Below are positions 17,443 through 29,009 of a DNA stretch of 64,000 nt, piece by piece; positions within the stretch are counted from its first letter, which is position 1, and each line of letters opens with the position of its first letter. A program made the translations under genes and the position numbers. This stretch comes from Streptomyces eurythermus (GTDB taxonomy: Bacteria; Actinomycetota; Actinomycetes; Streptomycetales; Streptomycetaceae), in the NCBI RefSeq assembly GCF_014649115.1, contig NZ_BMSK01000011.1, positions 62,001-126,000 of the forward strand, given 5' to 3'. The notes beneath the pieces are model-generated. The model had not been told where the DNA came from and did not search any database. It worked only from the letters and a program-made list of their open reading frames with translations.

Positions 17443-17446
<4 letters not shown>
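16043..17446 (-). CDS. GlpA-like FAD dehydrogenase with C-terminal BFD [2Fe-2S] domain
   Basis: 467 aa. N-terminal DAO fold (DVAIVGAGVVGCAIARELA; TSKANTAILHTGFDATPGTLEARL; YVTVGGIRSTGLTASMAIAAHV), as in glycerol-3-phosphate dehydrogenase, and a C-terminal bacterioferredoxin-type domain with cysteines in LVCHCERVSRGEI and GAGRCQGFYCG. This pairing is seen in GlpA and in several sugar-acid or polyol-phosphate dehydrogenases. The GTG start overlaps the kinase stop (GTGA). Substrate is probably the phosphorylated product of the kinase. Confidence 0.88.
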
Positions 17447-18873
<1,427 letters not shown>

Positions 18874-18883
18874 CGCGCGTCCT

Positions 18884-18967
18884 CCGCTCCGGTCCTGAGG
18901 ACCACCGCACCGGCCCTGAGGACCACCGCTCCGGCCCTGAAGACCACCGCTCCGGCCCTGAAGATCA
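18884..18967. repeat. four tandem 21-bp repeats ahead of the FGGY kinase
   Basis: Units at 18884, 18905, 18926 and 18947 (consensus CCGCTCCGGCCCTGARGACC plus A), with a partial fifth. The period is two helical turns. Because 21 is a multiple of three, an open frame on the minus strand (18870-19079) shows a repeated AGAVVFR heptad, but its composition does not look like a protein. The rest of 18968-19226 holds no gene. Confidence 0.85.
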
Positions 18968-19125
18968 CCGCGCCAGCCTGCCGTCGCGCGGGCCCGGCGT
19001 CAAGCTCTTCCGGCCGGGCGCGGCCCGTCCTCGCCGGTGGCCGGACACGGCGCCGTCCGGCTACCGCCGGGTAGGCCAACTGCCCATAGCCGGTGGTTGA
19101 CTTGGCAACAATGGATAGGGAGAAC

Positions 19126-19144
19126 GGTCACCTCTATAGTGACC
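19126..19144. promoter_or_regulatory. operator-like palindrome over a -10 element
   Basis: GGTCAC-7 nt-GTGACC surrounds TATAGT (19135-19140 on the plus strand), the best -10 for the hypothetical gene at 19227. A repressor bound here would block that promoter and could also act on the divergent kinase operon. The nearby TTGGCAACAA at 19102 is a second small dyad. Confidence 0.5.
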
Positions 19145-19226
19145 GCCGACCACGCGAGACCACCGCTTCACCGCCCAGGGGAGGGCCGTTGCTACGTCAG
19201 GTGCGCCCGCGGCCGGGGGGCGGCTG

Positions 19227-20213
19227 ATGGCCAGGGACGGAGCCCGCCCCTCCTACGACCCCGCCGGCCCCGATCACGCGCTGCGGGCCGCGCTCCAGGA
19301 ACTGCGCACCGGCCGCTGGATGGCCATGCGCACCCTGCTGGCGGAGACCGCCGGATGGCCGCGCTGGACCCAGCGCACCCAGGTCCTGGCGACGGCCGCG
19401 GCCGGCACCGACGTGGTGCGGGCCTGGCTCGCCGAGGAGCCGGACAACGCCCACGCGACGGTGATGCTCGCCCGGGTCGGCGTCGAGCGGGCGCTGCGGG
19501 CCCGGCGGGAACGCCACCGGCGCACCCACGAGTTGTGGATCGAGGCGTGGGACGCGGCCCAGACGGCCACCGTGGCCGCGCCCCGGGACCCGGTGCCCTG
19601 GGTGTGCCTGCTGGCCCTGGCCCAGCTCGACCCCGAGCAGCGCTGGGAGGAGCACCGGGCCGCCCCGCCGGAGCCGGTGCTGCCGCCGGGCCCCTGGGGG
19701 CTGCTGGCCGAGGCGGACCGGCGCGACCCGTTCAACCGCGAGGCCCACCACCGGATGCTGCAGTTCCTGTACGTGCGCGGCGGGTCGGGGCGGCTCACCG
19801 AGGCGTCCGGGTACGCGCAGTGGGCGGCGGGCCAGGCACCGCCGGGCTCGGCGCTGCACCTGCTGCCGCTGTACGTACGGGTGGAGCGTTACCGCCGGGA
19901 CAGCGGGCAGGACGCGGCGCTGGACCTGCACTGGGTGGCGGAGGAGGCGGCCCGGGAGGCACGGCGGGCGCTGGAGTGCTGGTTCGACCGGACGCTGCCC
20001 GGGGAGCGCCCGCTGCCGGACCTCAACCATCTGGCCCACGCGCTGTGGGGATCCCTCCGGTTCCGGGACGGGGCGCGGGTGTTCGAGGCGATCGGCCCCT
20101 ACTTCACCCCGCCGCCCTGGATGTACCGCACCCGGGACCGGGAGCGCGCGGTGGAGGTCTTCACCCAGGCCCGGGACCGCTGCCGGGCCGCCGCGGCGGG
20201 CTCCGGTCCCTGA
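19227..20213 (+). CDS. conserved hypothetical protein, TPR-like helical
   Basis: 328 aa, no signal peptide, rich in Ala, Arg and Trp. Helical segments separated by short loops (residues ~15-110: ALRAALQELRTGRWMAMRTLL, ARVGVERALRARRERHRRTHELW) suggest a degenerate tetratricopeptide fold. I recognise no catalytic motif. The ATG at 19227 follows a G-rich stretch. The APC permease starts 62 bp downstream on the same strand, so the two are probably co-transcribed. Confidence 0.78.
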   Translation: MARDGARPSYDPAGPDHALRAALQELRTGRWMAMRTLLAETAGWPRWTQRTQVLATAAAGTDVVRAWLAEEPDNAHATVMLARVGVERALRARRERHRRTHELWIEAWDAAQTATVAAPRDPVPWVCLLALAQLDPEQRWEEHRAAPPEPVLPPGPWGLLAEADRRDPFNREAHHRMLQFLYVRGGSGRLTEASGYAQWAAGQAPPGSALHLLPLYVRVERYRRDSGQDAALDLHWVAEEAAREARRALECWFDRTLPGERPLPDLNHLAHALWGSLRFRDGARVFEAIGPYFTPPPWMYRTRDRERAVEVFTQARDRCRAAAAGSGP

Positions 20214-20275
20214 ACGCCCGGTGGCAGCAGGTCAGTTCGGCACCGTTCGGCAACCACGATCCGGAGGTCTCCCGC

Positions 20276-21811
20276 GTGTCCCCCACCCCCGATCCCTCGC
20301 CCGTGCCCTCCCCCGGGCTGCCGCAGCAGGACGAGGAGCAGCGCCTGCGCGAACTCGGCTACCGGCCGGTGCTGGCCCGCCGGATGGGCGGCTTCGGCAA
20401 CTTCGCGATCAGCTTCTCGGTGATCTCGATCCTGTCCGGCTGCATGACCCTGTACGGCTTCGGGCTGAACACCGGCGGCCCGGCCGTGATGCTGTGGGGC
20501 TGGGCGGGCGTGGGCCTGTTCGTGCTGTGCGTCGGCCTCGCGCTCGCCGAGGTGACCAGCGCCTATCCGACCTCCGGCGCCCTGTACTACATGGCCGACC
20601 GGCTCGGCGGCCGGCGCTGGGGCTGGTACACCGGCTGGCTGAACCTGCTCGGCCTGCTCGGCGCGATCGCCGGCATCGACTACGGCGCGGCCCTGTTCGC
20701 CGGGGCGTTCGCCAACCTCCGGTGGGGCTTCACGCCGACGCCCGGCACGACCATGCTGATCTTCTGCGTCATCCTGCTGCTGCACGCGGTGCTGAACCTG
20801 TTCGGCGTGCGACTGGTCAGCCTGCTGAACTCGGTCAGCGTGTGGTGGCACCTCGCGGGCGTGGCGCTGATCGTGGGCGCGCTGGTGATCGTCCCGGACC
20901 GGCACCGGTCGGCGTCCTTCGTGTTCACCGAGTTCGTCAACGGGACCGGCTGGGACGACCAGGTGTACGTGGCGGCGATCGGCCTGCTGCTCGCGCAGTA
21001 CACCTTCTCCGGGTACGACGCCTCCGCCCATCTGTCGGAGGAGACCTCGCACGCCTCGGTGGCCGCCTCCCGGGGCATCGTCCGCGCCATCTGGGTGTCC
21101 TGGCTCGCGGGCTTCGTACTGCTGGCCGGACTGACCTTCGCCATCCAGGACTACGACGCCACGCGCACCACGGAAACCGGTGTGCCGCCCGCGCAGATCA
21201 TGCTGGACGGCCTCGGCACCGACGGCGCCAGCGCCCTGCTGCTCGTCGTGATCGTCGCCCAGCTGTTCTGCGGGAACGCCGAAGTAGCCGCGGCCAGCCG
21301 GATGGTGTTCGCCTTCAGCCGGGACGGGGCGCTGCCCGGCTCGCACCTGTGGCGCAAGGTGAGCGGACGCACCCAGACCCCGGTCGCCGCCGTGTGGCTG
21401 TCGGTGAGCGTGGCGTGCGTGCTCGCGCTGCCGTCGCTGTACTCGGCGACGGCGTACAACGCGGTGACCGCCATCAACGTCATCGGCATCACCCCCGCCT
21501 ACGCCATCCCCGTCCTGCTGCGGCTGCGCGCGGGCGACCGCTTCCGGCCGGGGCCGTGGCACCTGGGCCGCTGGAGCAGGCCGGTGGGATGGATCGCGGT
21601 CGGGTGGGTGGCGTGCGTGACCGTCCTGTTCTGTCTGCCGCAGGCGTCACCGGTCACGGTGGGCACGATGAACTACGCCTCCGTCGCCCTCGCCGTGGTA
21701 CTGGCCCTCGCCACCGTCTGGTGGTTCGTCGCCCGCCGGTCGTACGGCACGCCCTCGGCCGCCTACGGCAGCGGCCGGGACCAGGCGGATTTCGCGGAGG
21801 GCATCGTCTGA
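20276..21811 (+). CDS. APC-family amino acid permease
   Basis: 511 aa, about 12 membrane segments. The first helix region GGFGNFAISFSVISILSGC and the long GxxGxDxxxHLSEE segment (FSGYDASAHLSEETSHASVAA) are typical of the GABA/choline-type ACT branch. GTG at 20276 has GGAGG ten bases upstream; the longer frame before it is the other gene's shadow. Proton-coupled uptake of an amino acid or amine is the expected role; substrate not predictable. Confidence 0.9.
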   Translation: MSPTPDPSPVPSPGLPQQDEEQRLRELGYRPVLARRMGGFGNFAISFSVISILSGCMTLYGFGLNTGGPAVMLWGWAGVGLFVLCVGLALAEVTSAYPTSGALYYMADRLGGRRWGWYTGWLNLLGLLGAIAGIDYGAALFAGAFANLRWGFTPTPGTTMLIFCVILLLHAVLNLFGVRLVSLLNSVSVWWHLAGVALIVGALVIVPDRHRSASFVFTEFVNGTGWDDQVYVAAIGLLLAQYTFSGYDASAHLSEETSHASVAASRGIVRAIWVSWLAGFVLLAGLTFAIQDYDATRTTETGVPPAQIMLDGLGTDGASALLLVVIVAQLFCGNAEVAAASRMVFAFSRDGALPGSHLWRKVSGRTQTPVAAVWLSVSVACVLALPSLYSATAYNAVTAINVIGITPAYAIPVLLRLRAGDRFRPGPWHLGRWSRPVGWIAVGWVACVTVLFCLPQASPVTVGTMNYASVALAVVLALATVWWFVARRSYGTPSAAYGSGRDQADFAEGIV

Positions 21812-21835
21812 GCGGCGGTGCGGCGGGCACCGCTC
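21810..21835 (+). terminator. stem-loop after the APC permease
   Basis: GAGCGG-c-GGTGC pairs with GCACCGCTC around a short G-rich loop, beginning in the stop codon of the permease. No T-tract follows. Bases 21836-21999 hold no gene beyond the ribosome site of the channel gene. Confidence 0.5.
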
Positions 21836-21999
21836 CCGGTACGGACCGACGTGCGGGATGCGGCAGGATGAACGAACGCGCCGGAGCCCGGAGTTCCGCC
21901 GGCCGGCGCGGTCGCACATCCCGGACATCGAGCAGGTGACAACGTGACGAGACTTCACAACCGGCCCCCCGCAGCCGCCGAGCGCCCCGGAGGTGACCG

Positions 22000-23091
22000 G
22001 TGAACCGCACGCTGACCCTGGACGACCTCGTCCTCGCCGGAATCGCCCTGGCGGCGGGCCTGACGCTCGCCTTCATGTCCCGCACCCTGCTGCGCTGGCT
22101 GGCCAAGCACGCCAAGCGGACCCGCTGGAGCGGGGACGACGTCATCGTGGACGCGCTGCGCTCGGTCGTGCCGTGGGCGGCCATCGCGGGCGGCGCGGCG
22201 GCGGCGACGGCCGTGCTGCCGCTGACCGGAACCGTCCAGCACCACATCGACGAGGTGCTCCAGGTCTGGGTGATCGCCGTGGTGACCTTCTCCGCGGCCC
22301 GGGTCGTCGCCGGCCTGGTCCGCTCGGTCACCCAGTCCCGCTCGGGGGTGGCGGGCTCGGCGACCATCTTCGTCAACATCACCCGGGTGCTGGTGCTGGC
22401 CATCGGCTTCCTCATCGTCCTGCAGACGCTCGGCATCTCCATAGCGCCGCTGCTCACCGCCCTGGGCGTGGGCGGTCTGGCCGTCGCGCTCGCCCTCCAG
22501 GACACGCTCGCCAACCTCTTCGCGGGCATCCACATCCTCGCCTCCAAGACCGTGCAGCCCGGCGACTACATCCGGCTGAGCAGCGGCGAGGAGGGCTACG
22601 TCGTCGACATCAACTGGCGCCAGACGACGGTCCGCCAGCTCTCCAACAACCTGGTGGTCATCCCCAACGGCCAGCTCGCCAAGGCCAACATGACCAACTA
22701 CACCCGGCCCGAGCAGGAGCTGACCGTGCTGGTGCAGGTCGGGGTGAGCTACGACTCCGACCTGGAGCACGTGGAGCGGGTGACGGCCGAGGTGGTCACG
22801 GAGGTGATGCGGGACGTCACCGGCGCCGTCCCCGACCACCAGCCGGCGATCCGCTTCCACACCTTCGGCGACTCGCGGATCGGCTTCACGGTGATCCTCG
22901 GCGTGGGCGAGTTCAGCGACCAGTACCGGATCAAGCACGAGTTCATCAAGCGCCTCCACCGCCGCTACCGCACCGAGGGCATCCGCATCCCGGCCCCCAC
23001 CCGCACGGTGGCCCTCCAGCAGGGCTCGGTGACCATCCCGCAGCAGCGCAGCGGCGAGGACGCGGTGTCGGGGGTCCCGGGCGCGGAGTAG
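22000..23091 (+). CDS. MscS-family small-conductance mechanosensitive channel
   Basis: 363 aa. Several N-terminal membrane helices, then the pore helix TM3 (LLTALGVGGLAVALALQDTLANLFAGIHIL) with the Gly/Ala pattern of MscS, and the cytoplasmic beta domain beginning VQPGDYI, EGYVVDINWRQTTVRQLSNNLVVIPNGQL. It releases solutes on osmotic downshock. GTG at 22000 follows GGAGG by six bases. The C-terminal 20 residues are unconserved. Confidence 0.94.
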   Translation: MNRTLTLDDLVLAGIALAAGLTLAFMSRTLLRWLAKHAKRTRWSGDDVIVDALRSVVPWAAIAGGAAAATAVLPLTGTVQHHIDEVLQVWVIAVVTFSAARVVAGLVRSVTQSRSGVAGSATIFVNITRVLVLAIGFLIVLQTLGISIAPLLTALGVGGLAVALALQDTLANLFAGIHILASKTVQPGDYIRLSSGEEGYVVDINWRQTTVRQLSNNLVVIPNGQLAKANMTNYTRPEQELTVLVQVGVSYDSDLEHVERVTAEVVTEVMRDVTGAVPDHQPAIRFHTFGDSRIGFTVILGVGEFSDQYRIKHEFIKRLHRRYRTEGIRIPAPTRTVALQQGSVTIPQQRSGEDAVSGVPGAE

Positions 23092-23110
23092 GCGGCGGTA
23101 GGGGGTTCAC

Positions 23111-23150
23111 GGGGGGGCCGGGCGGGGGTGCGCGGGGAGCCGGGCGGGGG
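23111..23150 (+). other. G-quadruplex-capable G-run cluster
   Basis: Runs of 7, 3, 5, 4, 3 and 5 G separated by loops of 1-7 nt meet the canonical four-tract rule more than once. It lies 20 bp downstream of the MscS stop, at the left edge of the repeat locus, and would be in the non-template strand for plus-strand transcription. Confidence 0.6.
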
Positions 23151-23432
23151 TGCGGAGGCCGGGCGGAGGGCCGTAGGGGGCCGGGTACGGAGGCCCCTCG
23201 GGGCGCCGGCCAAGCGGCCCTGGGGGTGGGCTGGAGGGGTCCCTGGCGTGGGCCGGGGCCCGAGGCCCCGGTAGGCCGGACGGAAGGGCGCAGGGCGGAC
23301 CGAGGCTGCCCGGCGCCCGCAGCGGGCCGGGGCGGAAGCCGCCGGCACAAGGGCCGACGGCCACAGCGGCCCGTGGGGAAGGCCGAGGCCATAGAGAGCC
23401 TGGGCCGAAGGCCGCAGAAGGGCGGGGAAGGA

Positions 23433-23968
23433 CCCAGGGCCCGGGTGGCAGGCCGGCGGAAGCCGAGGGCAGGGGGCCGCAGCAGACCGGGCGGAGAGGC
23501 GCACGGCCCCGCCAGGACTCCGCCGGGGGCCCGGACGGAAGGGCCCGGGGCCGGGGTGGACGGCCGCCGGGGGCCAAGGGGGAGGCCGCAGCAGGCCGGG
23601 CGGAGAGGTCCAGGGACCCGCTGGGAGACCGGGCAGAGAGGCGCACGGCCCCTGCTGGGACGCCGCCGGAAGCCAGGACGGAAGGTCCCGGGCCCCGGGG
23701 CCCAGGGCCCGGGTGGCAGGCCAGCGGAAGCCGAGGGCAGGGGGCCGCAGCAGACCGGGCGGAGAGGCGCACGGCCCCGCCAGGACTCCGCCGGGGGCCC
23801 GGACGGAAGGGCCCGGGGCCGGGGTGGACGGCCGCCGGGGGCCAAGGGGGAGGCCGCAGCAGGCCGGGCGGAGAGGTCCAGGGACCCGTTGGGAGACCGA
23901 GCGGAGAGGCGCACGGCCCCTGCTGGGACACCGCCGGACGCCAGGATGGAAGGTCCCGGGCCCCGGGG
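23433..23968. repeat. 268-bp tandem duplication, two adjacent copies
   Basis: 23433-23700 and 23701-23968 align end to end with no gap and I count seven substitutions (about 97% identity). The period 268 is 89 codons plus one base, so the two copies cannot encode the same peptide in one frame. High identity implies a recent duplication or gene conversion. Confidence 0.9.
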
Positions 23969-24184
23969 TGGACGGCCACTGGCGACCAAGGCCGAAAGCC
24001 CGCAGCAGACCGAGCGAAGAAGGACACGTCCCCGCCGGAAAGCCAAGGCGGAAGGGCCCGGGCCCCGGGGTGGACGGCCTCTGCGAGCCACGGTGAGAGG
24101 CCGCCGGAAGGCTGGGCCCGAGGGCACCGGGGGCGGGGCGGAGCGCCGGGGGCTGAGGCCGTAGGGGTCGTATGCTCGGAAGGC

Positions 24185-24616
24185 GTGGTCTCTCCCGCTT
24201 TCGACCCCCGTGCGCTCGACCGGCGGCTGGACGCGCTCGCGCGGCAGCCGTTCCGGGCCCGGTTCCGCCTGCGCGGGCGGGAGCTCGCGACCGCCCGGCT
24301 GAAGGGGCCGGCGACCCTGCGGTGGCACGCCTACGACCTGATCGCCCGGCGGCTGGCGCCGGCCCGGCCGCACAAGGACGGCAGACAGACCCCCTACCGC
24401 GGCCACCCGGTCTTCGTGGCCCAGCACGCGACCGCCACCTGCTGCCGCGGCTGCCTGGAACGCTGGCACGGCATTCTCCGGGGCCGCGAGCTGACCCGAA
24501 GCGAACACGTGTACGTGGTGGACGTGATCTGCCGCTGGATCGAGCGGGAGACGGCGGGTCACGGAATTCCCGGGCCGGACCCCTGTCGAGCGGAGGGCGA
24601 TCACGAGATATCTTGA
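24185..24616 (+). CDS. DUF4186 family protein
   Basis: 143 aa. The core PHKDGRQTPYRGHPVFVAQHATATCCRGCLERWHGI is the diagnostic DUF4186 block, with His and Cys residues (QHATATCCRGC, RWH) that could bind a metal. Function of the family is not known. GTG at 24185 is the first start after the repeat locus. It ends 37 bp before icd on the same strand, so it may be co-transcribed with it. Confidence 0.88.
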   Translation: MVSPAFDPRALDRRLDALARQPFRARFRLRGRELATARLKGPATLRWHAYDLIARRLAPARPHKDGRQTPYRGHPVFVAQHATATCCRGCLERWHGILRGRELTRSEHVYVVDVICRWIERETAGHGIPGPDPCRAEGDHEIS

Positions 24617-24623
24617 TGTCGAG
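24612..24623. promoter_or_regulatory. imperfect palindrome before icd
   Basis: CTTGATGTCGAG overlaps the stop codon of the DUF4186 gene and lies about 30 bp before the icd start, followed by GCAATGTTGC. It is AT-richer than its surroundings. It could be an operator for icd; no known consensus is matched with certainty. Confidence 0.3.
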
Positions 24624-24653
24624 CAATGTTGCAGACGTGGAGCGGAGCACCCG

Positions 24654-26873
<2,220 letters not shown>

Positions 26874-26889
26874 CGCCCGCGACACCCTG

Positions 26890-26932
26890 GGACCGCGCCC
26901 CGGGACGGCACCGCCCGTCCGGGGCGCGGTCC
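26890..26932 (+). terminator. strong stem-loop terminator after icd
   Basis: GGACCGCGCCCC pairs with GGGGCGCGGTCC, extended by GGACG/CGTCC with one bulge, loop CACCGC, followed by GTTGT. Well isolated between icd and the amidohydrolase. Confidence 0.8.
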
Positions 26933-26996
26933 GTTGTCAGTGCCGTGTGGCACCGTGATCACGCACGATGCCACCGACACACCCCTGGAGCAGCCC

Positions 26997-27776
26997 GTGA
27001 GCTCCTTCGACCTCCTGCCCGGCGCACCGGACTCGCCCGTGCTGCTGCACGTGCCGCACTCCTCGCGGGCGATACCGGACGACGTGCGCGCCGGGATCGT
27101 GCTGGACGACGGCGGGCTGGAGCGGGAGCTGGACCACATCACGGACGCGCACACCGCCGAGCTGGCCGAGCGGGCCGCCGCGCTCGCCGGGGTCCGGCCC
27201 TGGCGGTTCGTCAACCGGCTGTCCCGGCTGGTGGTGGACCCGGAGCGGTTCCCGGACGAGCGGGAGGAGATGGCGGCCGTCGGGATGGGCGCCGTGTACA
27301 CGCGGACCACGCACCGGGCCGGACTGCGGCCGGCGGACACCGACCCGGAGCCGCTGCTGGCCCGGTATTTCCGGCCCTACGCGCGGGCCATGACCGAGGC
27401 GGTGGCCGGCCGGCTGGCCGCGACCGGGCGCGCCGTGATCATCGACGTGCACTCGTACCCCACCGAGCCGCTCCCCTACGAGCTGCACGGCACCGGTCCG
27501 CGCCCGCCGGTGTGCCTGGGCACGGACGCCTTCCACACCCCGCCCGCCCTCGCCGAGGCCGCCCGCGAGGCGTTCGCCGGCTGCGGGGAGACGGGACTGG
27601 ACAGCCCGTTCGCCGGGACGTACGTGCCGCTGGACTTCTACGGCACGGACGCCCGGGTCGGCGCGCTGATGGTGGAGATCCGCCGGGACACGTACATGAC
27701 GGAGCCGGGCGGCCCGGCCGGACCCGGCCTGGACCGCCTGGCCACGGCCCTGGCGAGACTGGTCGACGCGGTGTGA
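26997..27776 (+). CDS. N-formylglutamate amidohydrolase family protein (HutG-like)
   Basis: 259 aa. LLHVPHSSRAIPD (metal-ligand His), VNRLSRLVVDPERFPDE, and VIIDVHSYPTEPLPYE mark the N-formylglutamate deformylase family, which releases formate from N-formylglutamate at the end of one histidine degradation route. I chose GTG 26997 (GGAG seven bases upstream) over the earlier ATG-like frame because the earlier one starts against the icd terminator. Other Hut genes are not nearby, so the substrate may differ. Confidence 0.85.
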   Translation: MSSFDLLPGAPDSPVLLHVPHSSRAIPDDVRAGIVLDDGGLERELDHITDAHTAELAERAAALAGVRPWRFVNRLSRLVVDPERFPDEREEMAAVGMGAVYTRTTHRAGLRPADTDPEPLLARYFRPYARAMTEAVAGRLAATGRAVIIDVHSYPTEPLPYELHGTGPRPPVCLGTDAFHTPPALAEAAREAFAGCGETGLDSPFAGTYVPLDFYGTDARVGALMVEIRRDTYMTEPGGPAGPGLDRLATALARLVDAV

Positions 27777-27829
27777 CGGTGCGGCCGACGGTGGCGGCAC
27801 GGGCCACGGCCCGCGCAGGCACCGGCCCG

Positions 27830-27911
27830 CGCCGCCACCGCGTCACGTCCACGCCGCCACCGCGTCACACCCGCGCCGTTACGTGTCACGCCCGACCCGC
27901 TACCGTGTCAC
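27830..27911. repeat. four degenerate ~21-bp repeats between convergent genes
   Basis: GTCAC recurs at 27842, 27864, 27885 and 27907 inside units resembling CCGCYACCGYGTCACGCCC. The last unit includes the stop codon of the minus-strand gene at 27908. The period matches the array before the FGGY kinase but the sequence differs. Confidence 0.6.
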
Positions 27912-28378
27912 GCCCGCAGCCACTCCGTCACGATGACCTCCGCGCCGGTGCGCAGCCGCAGGGCGAACGGGCCGGTGGGCGGCGGGCCGCCGGTGAACCG
28001 GCCGAGGGGGTCGGCGGTGAGCGGGCGGACGTGCCCAGGGCCGCCGAGGAGTTCGATCCGCGCCGACTGCGGCGGCAGCAGCTGGCCGATCAGCCCGTCC
28101 CCGGTGACCTCCACGTCCACGGTCACCTCGCCCGCGCGGAAGGTGAGCATGCGCGGCGGGTCCATGGCGCCCCGGACCGGCAGGGCGTCCACGAGCGAGT
28201 CGAAGGTCAGCTCGGCGAGCCGGGCGTCCAGGTCGTGCAGCGCGAACGCGTCCAGGGCCGACTGGAGCAGCTCGGCCGGGACCGGGTCCAGCACGGCGGC
28301 GGCCTGCCGCAGCTCCTCCTCCAGCAGCCCGTCCGCGAGCGCGTCCGGTCCCCCGGGCATCTCCTCGTCCCCGTTCAC
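27908..28378 (-). CDS. small conserved protein coupled to an ECF-type sigma factor
   Basis: 156 aa, soluble, acidic N-terminal half (MNGDEEMPGGPDALADGLLEEELRQAA) and a beta-rich C-terminal half (MLTFRAGEVTVDVEVTGDGL, IELLGGPGHVRPL). No membrane span, so it is not a classical transmembrane anti-sigma factor. The GTG start overlaps the sigma-factor stop as GTGA, so the two are made together; a regulatory partner role is an inference from that coupling. I recognise no named domain. Confidence 0.82.
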   Translation of the reverse strand: MNGDEEMPGGPDALADGLLEEELRQAAAVLDPVPAELLQSALDAFALHDLDARLAELTFDSLVDALPVRGAMDPPRMLTFRAGEVTVDVEVTGDGLIGQLLPPQSARIELLGGPGHVRPLTADPLGRFTGGPPPTGPFALRLRTGAEVIVTEWLRA

Positions 28379-28950
28379 AGCTCACCCCGCGCGTCCATCC
28401 GGGCCCGCAGCCGGCGCAGACAGCGCTGGCGCAGCGGGCCGATGCTGCCGACCGCGATGCCGAGCGCGGCCGAGATCTCCCCGTAACTGGGCGGCGGTGA
28501 CGCCATCAGCACGCGCAGCAGCTGCCGGCAGCGCTCGCCCAGTGCGTCCAGTTCCTGCCACAGCCGGCGGACCCGCTCGGCCCGGTCCGCCGCCTCCTCC
28601 GAGTCGATCAGCGACTCCTCCGGGGTGCGCTCCTCGCTGGCGCGGTCCAGCACCCGCGGATCGTCGGTCAGGGTCAGCCGGGACAGGCCCTTGAGCACCT
28701 TCAGGCACTCGTGCCGGGCCGTACTGGCCAGCCAGGCACCGGCCTTGTCGGGCTCCCGGATGCGGCCGAGGTGCTGGGCGAAGCGGAACCACACGGTCTG
28801 GAAGACCTCGTGCCCGTCGGCCTCCGAGAGCCGGTGGGCGCGCACCACCGACCACACCAGCGGGCTCAGCCCTTCCACCAGCGCCTTCCAGGCCGCGGCG
28901 TCCCCGTCGACGGCGGACCGGACCAACGCGCCGACCTCTGTTCGGTCCAC
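28375..28950 (-). CDS. sigma-70 family (ECF-like) RNA polymerase sigma factor
   Basis: 191 aa. Sigma2 region ~20-90 (VWSVVRAHRLSEADGHEVFQTVWFRFAQHLGRIREPDKAGAWLASTARHECLKVLK) and sigma4 ~125-185 (LGERCRQLLRVLMASPPPSYGEISAALGIAVGSIGPLRQRCLRRLR). GTG at 28950 has GGTGGAG upstream. It follows the S8 peptidase gene by 59 bp in the same direction. The target promoters are unknown; a 10-mer shared by two nearby divergent promoter regions is a candidate element. Confidence 0.9.
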   Translation of the reverse strand: MDRTEVGALVRSAVDGDAAAWKALVEGLSPLVWSVVRAHRLSEADGHEVFQTVWFRFAQHLGRIREPDKAGAWLASTARHECLKVLKGLSRLTLTDDPRVLDRASEERTPEESLIDSEEAADRAERVRRLWQELDALGERCRQLLRVLMASPPPSYGEISAALGIAVGSIGPLRQRCLRRLRARMDARGEL

Positions 28951-29009
28951 GACTCCACCCCTTGTGTACGGCACGCCATCGTACGCCGTGCGGGGAAGGG
29001 TCCCGGCGC

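Larger units (their letters stand above)
23092..24170 (+). repeat. 1.1-kb G-rich degenerate repeat locus, no credible gene
   Basis: Plus strand strongly biased to G over C and to GGA/AGG words. Degenerate ~100-130-bp units recur, marked by GCAGCAGRCCGGGCGGAGAG, GGACGGAAGG-CCCGGG and GGGGTGGACGGCC (23553, 23820, 23966, 24066). All six frames stay open for long stretches only because A/T-rich stop codons are rare. The translations are Pro/Arg/Gly low-complexity with no domain, and the long repeat unit is not a multiple of three. It separates the MscS gene from the DUF4186-icd unit. Confidence 0.75.

Noticed and set aside
18884..18967. CRISPR-like array
   Set aside because: Units are contiguous with no spacers, and no cas gene is in the window.
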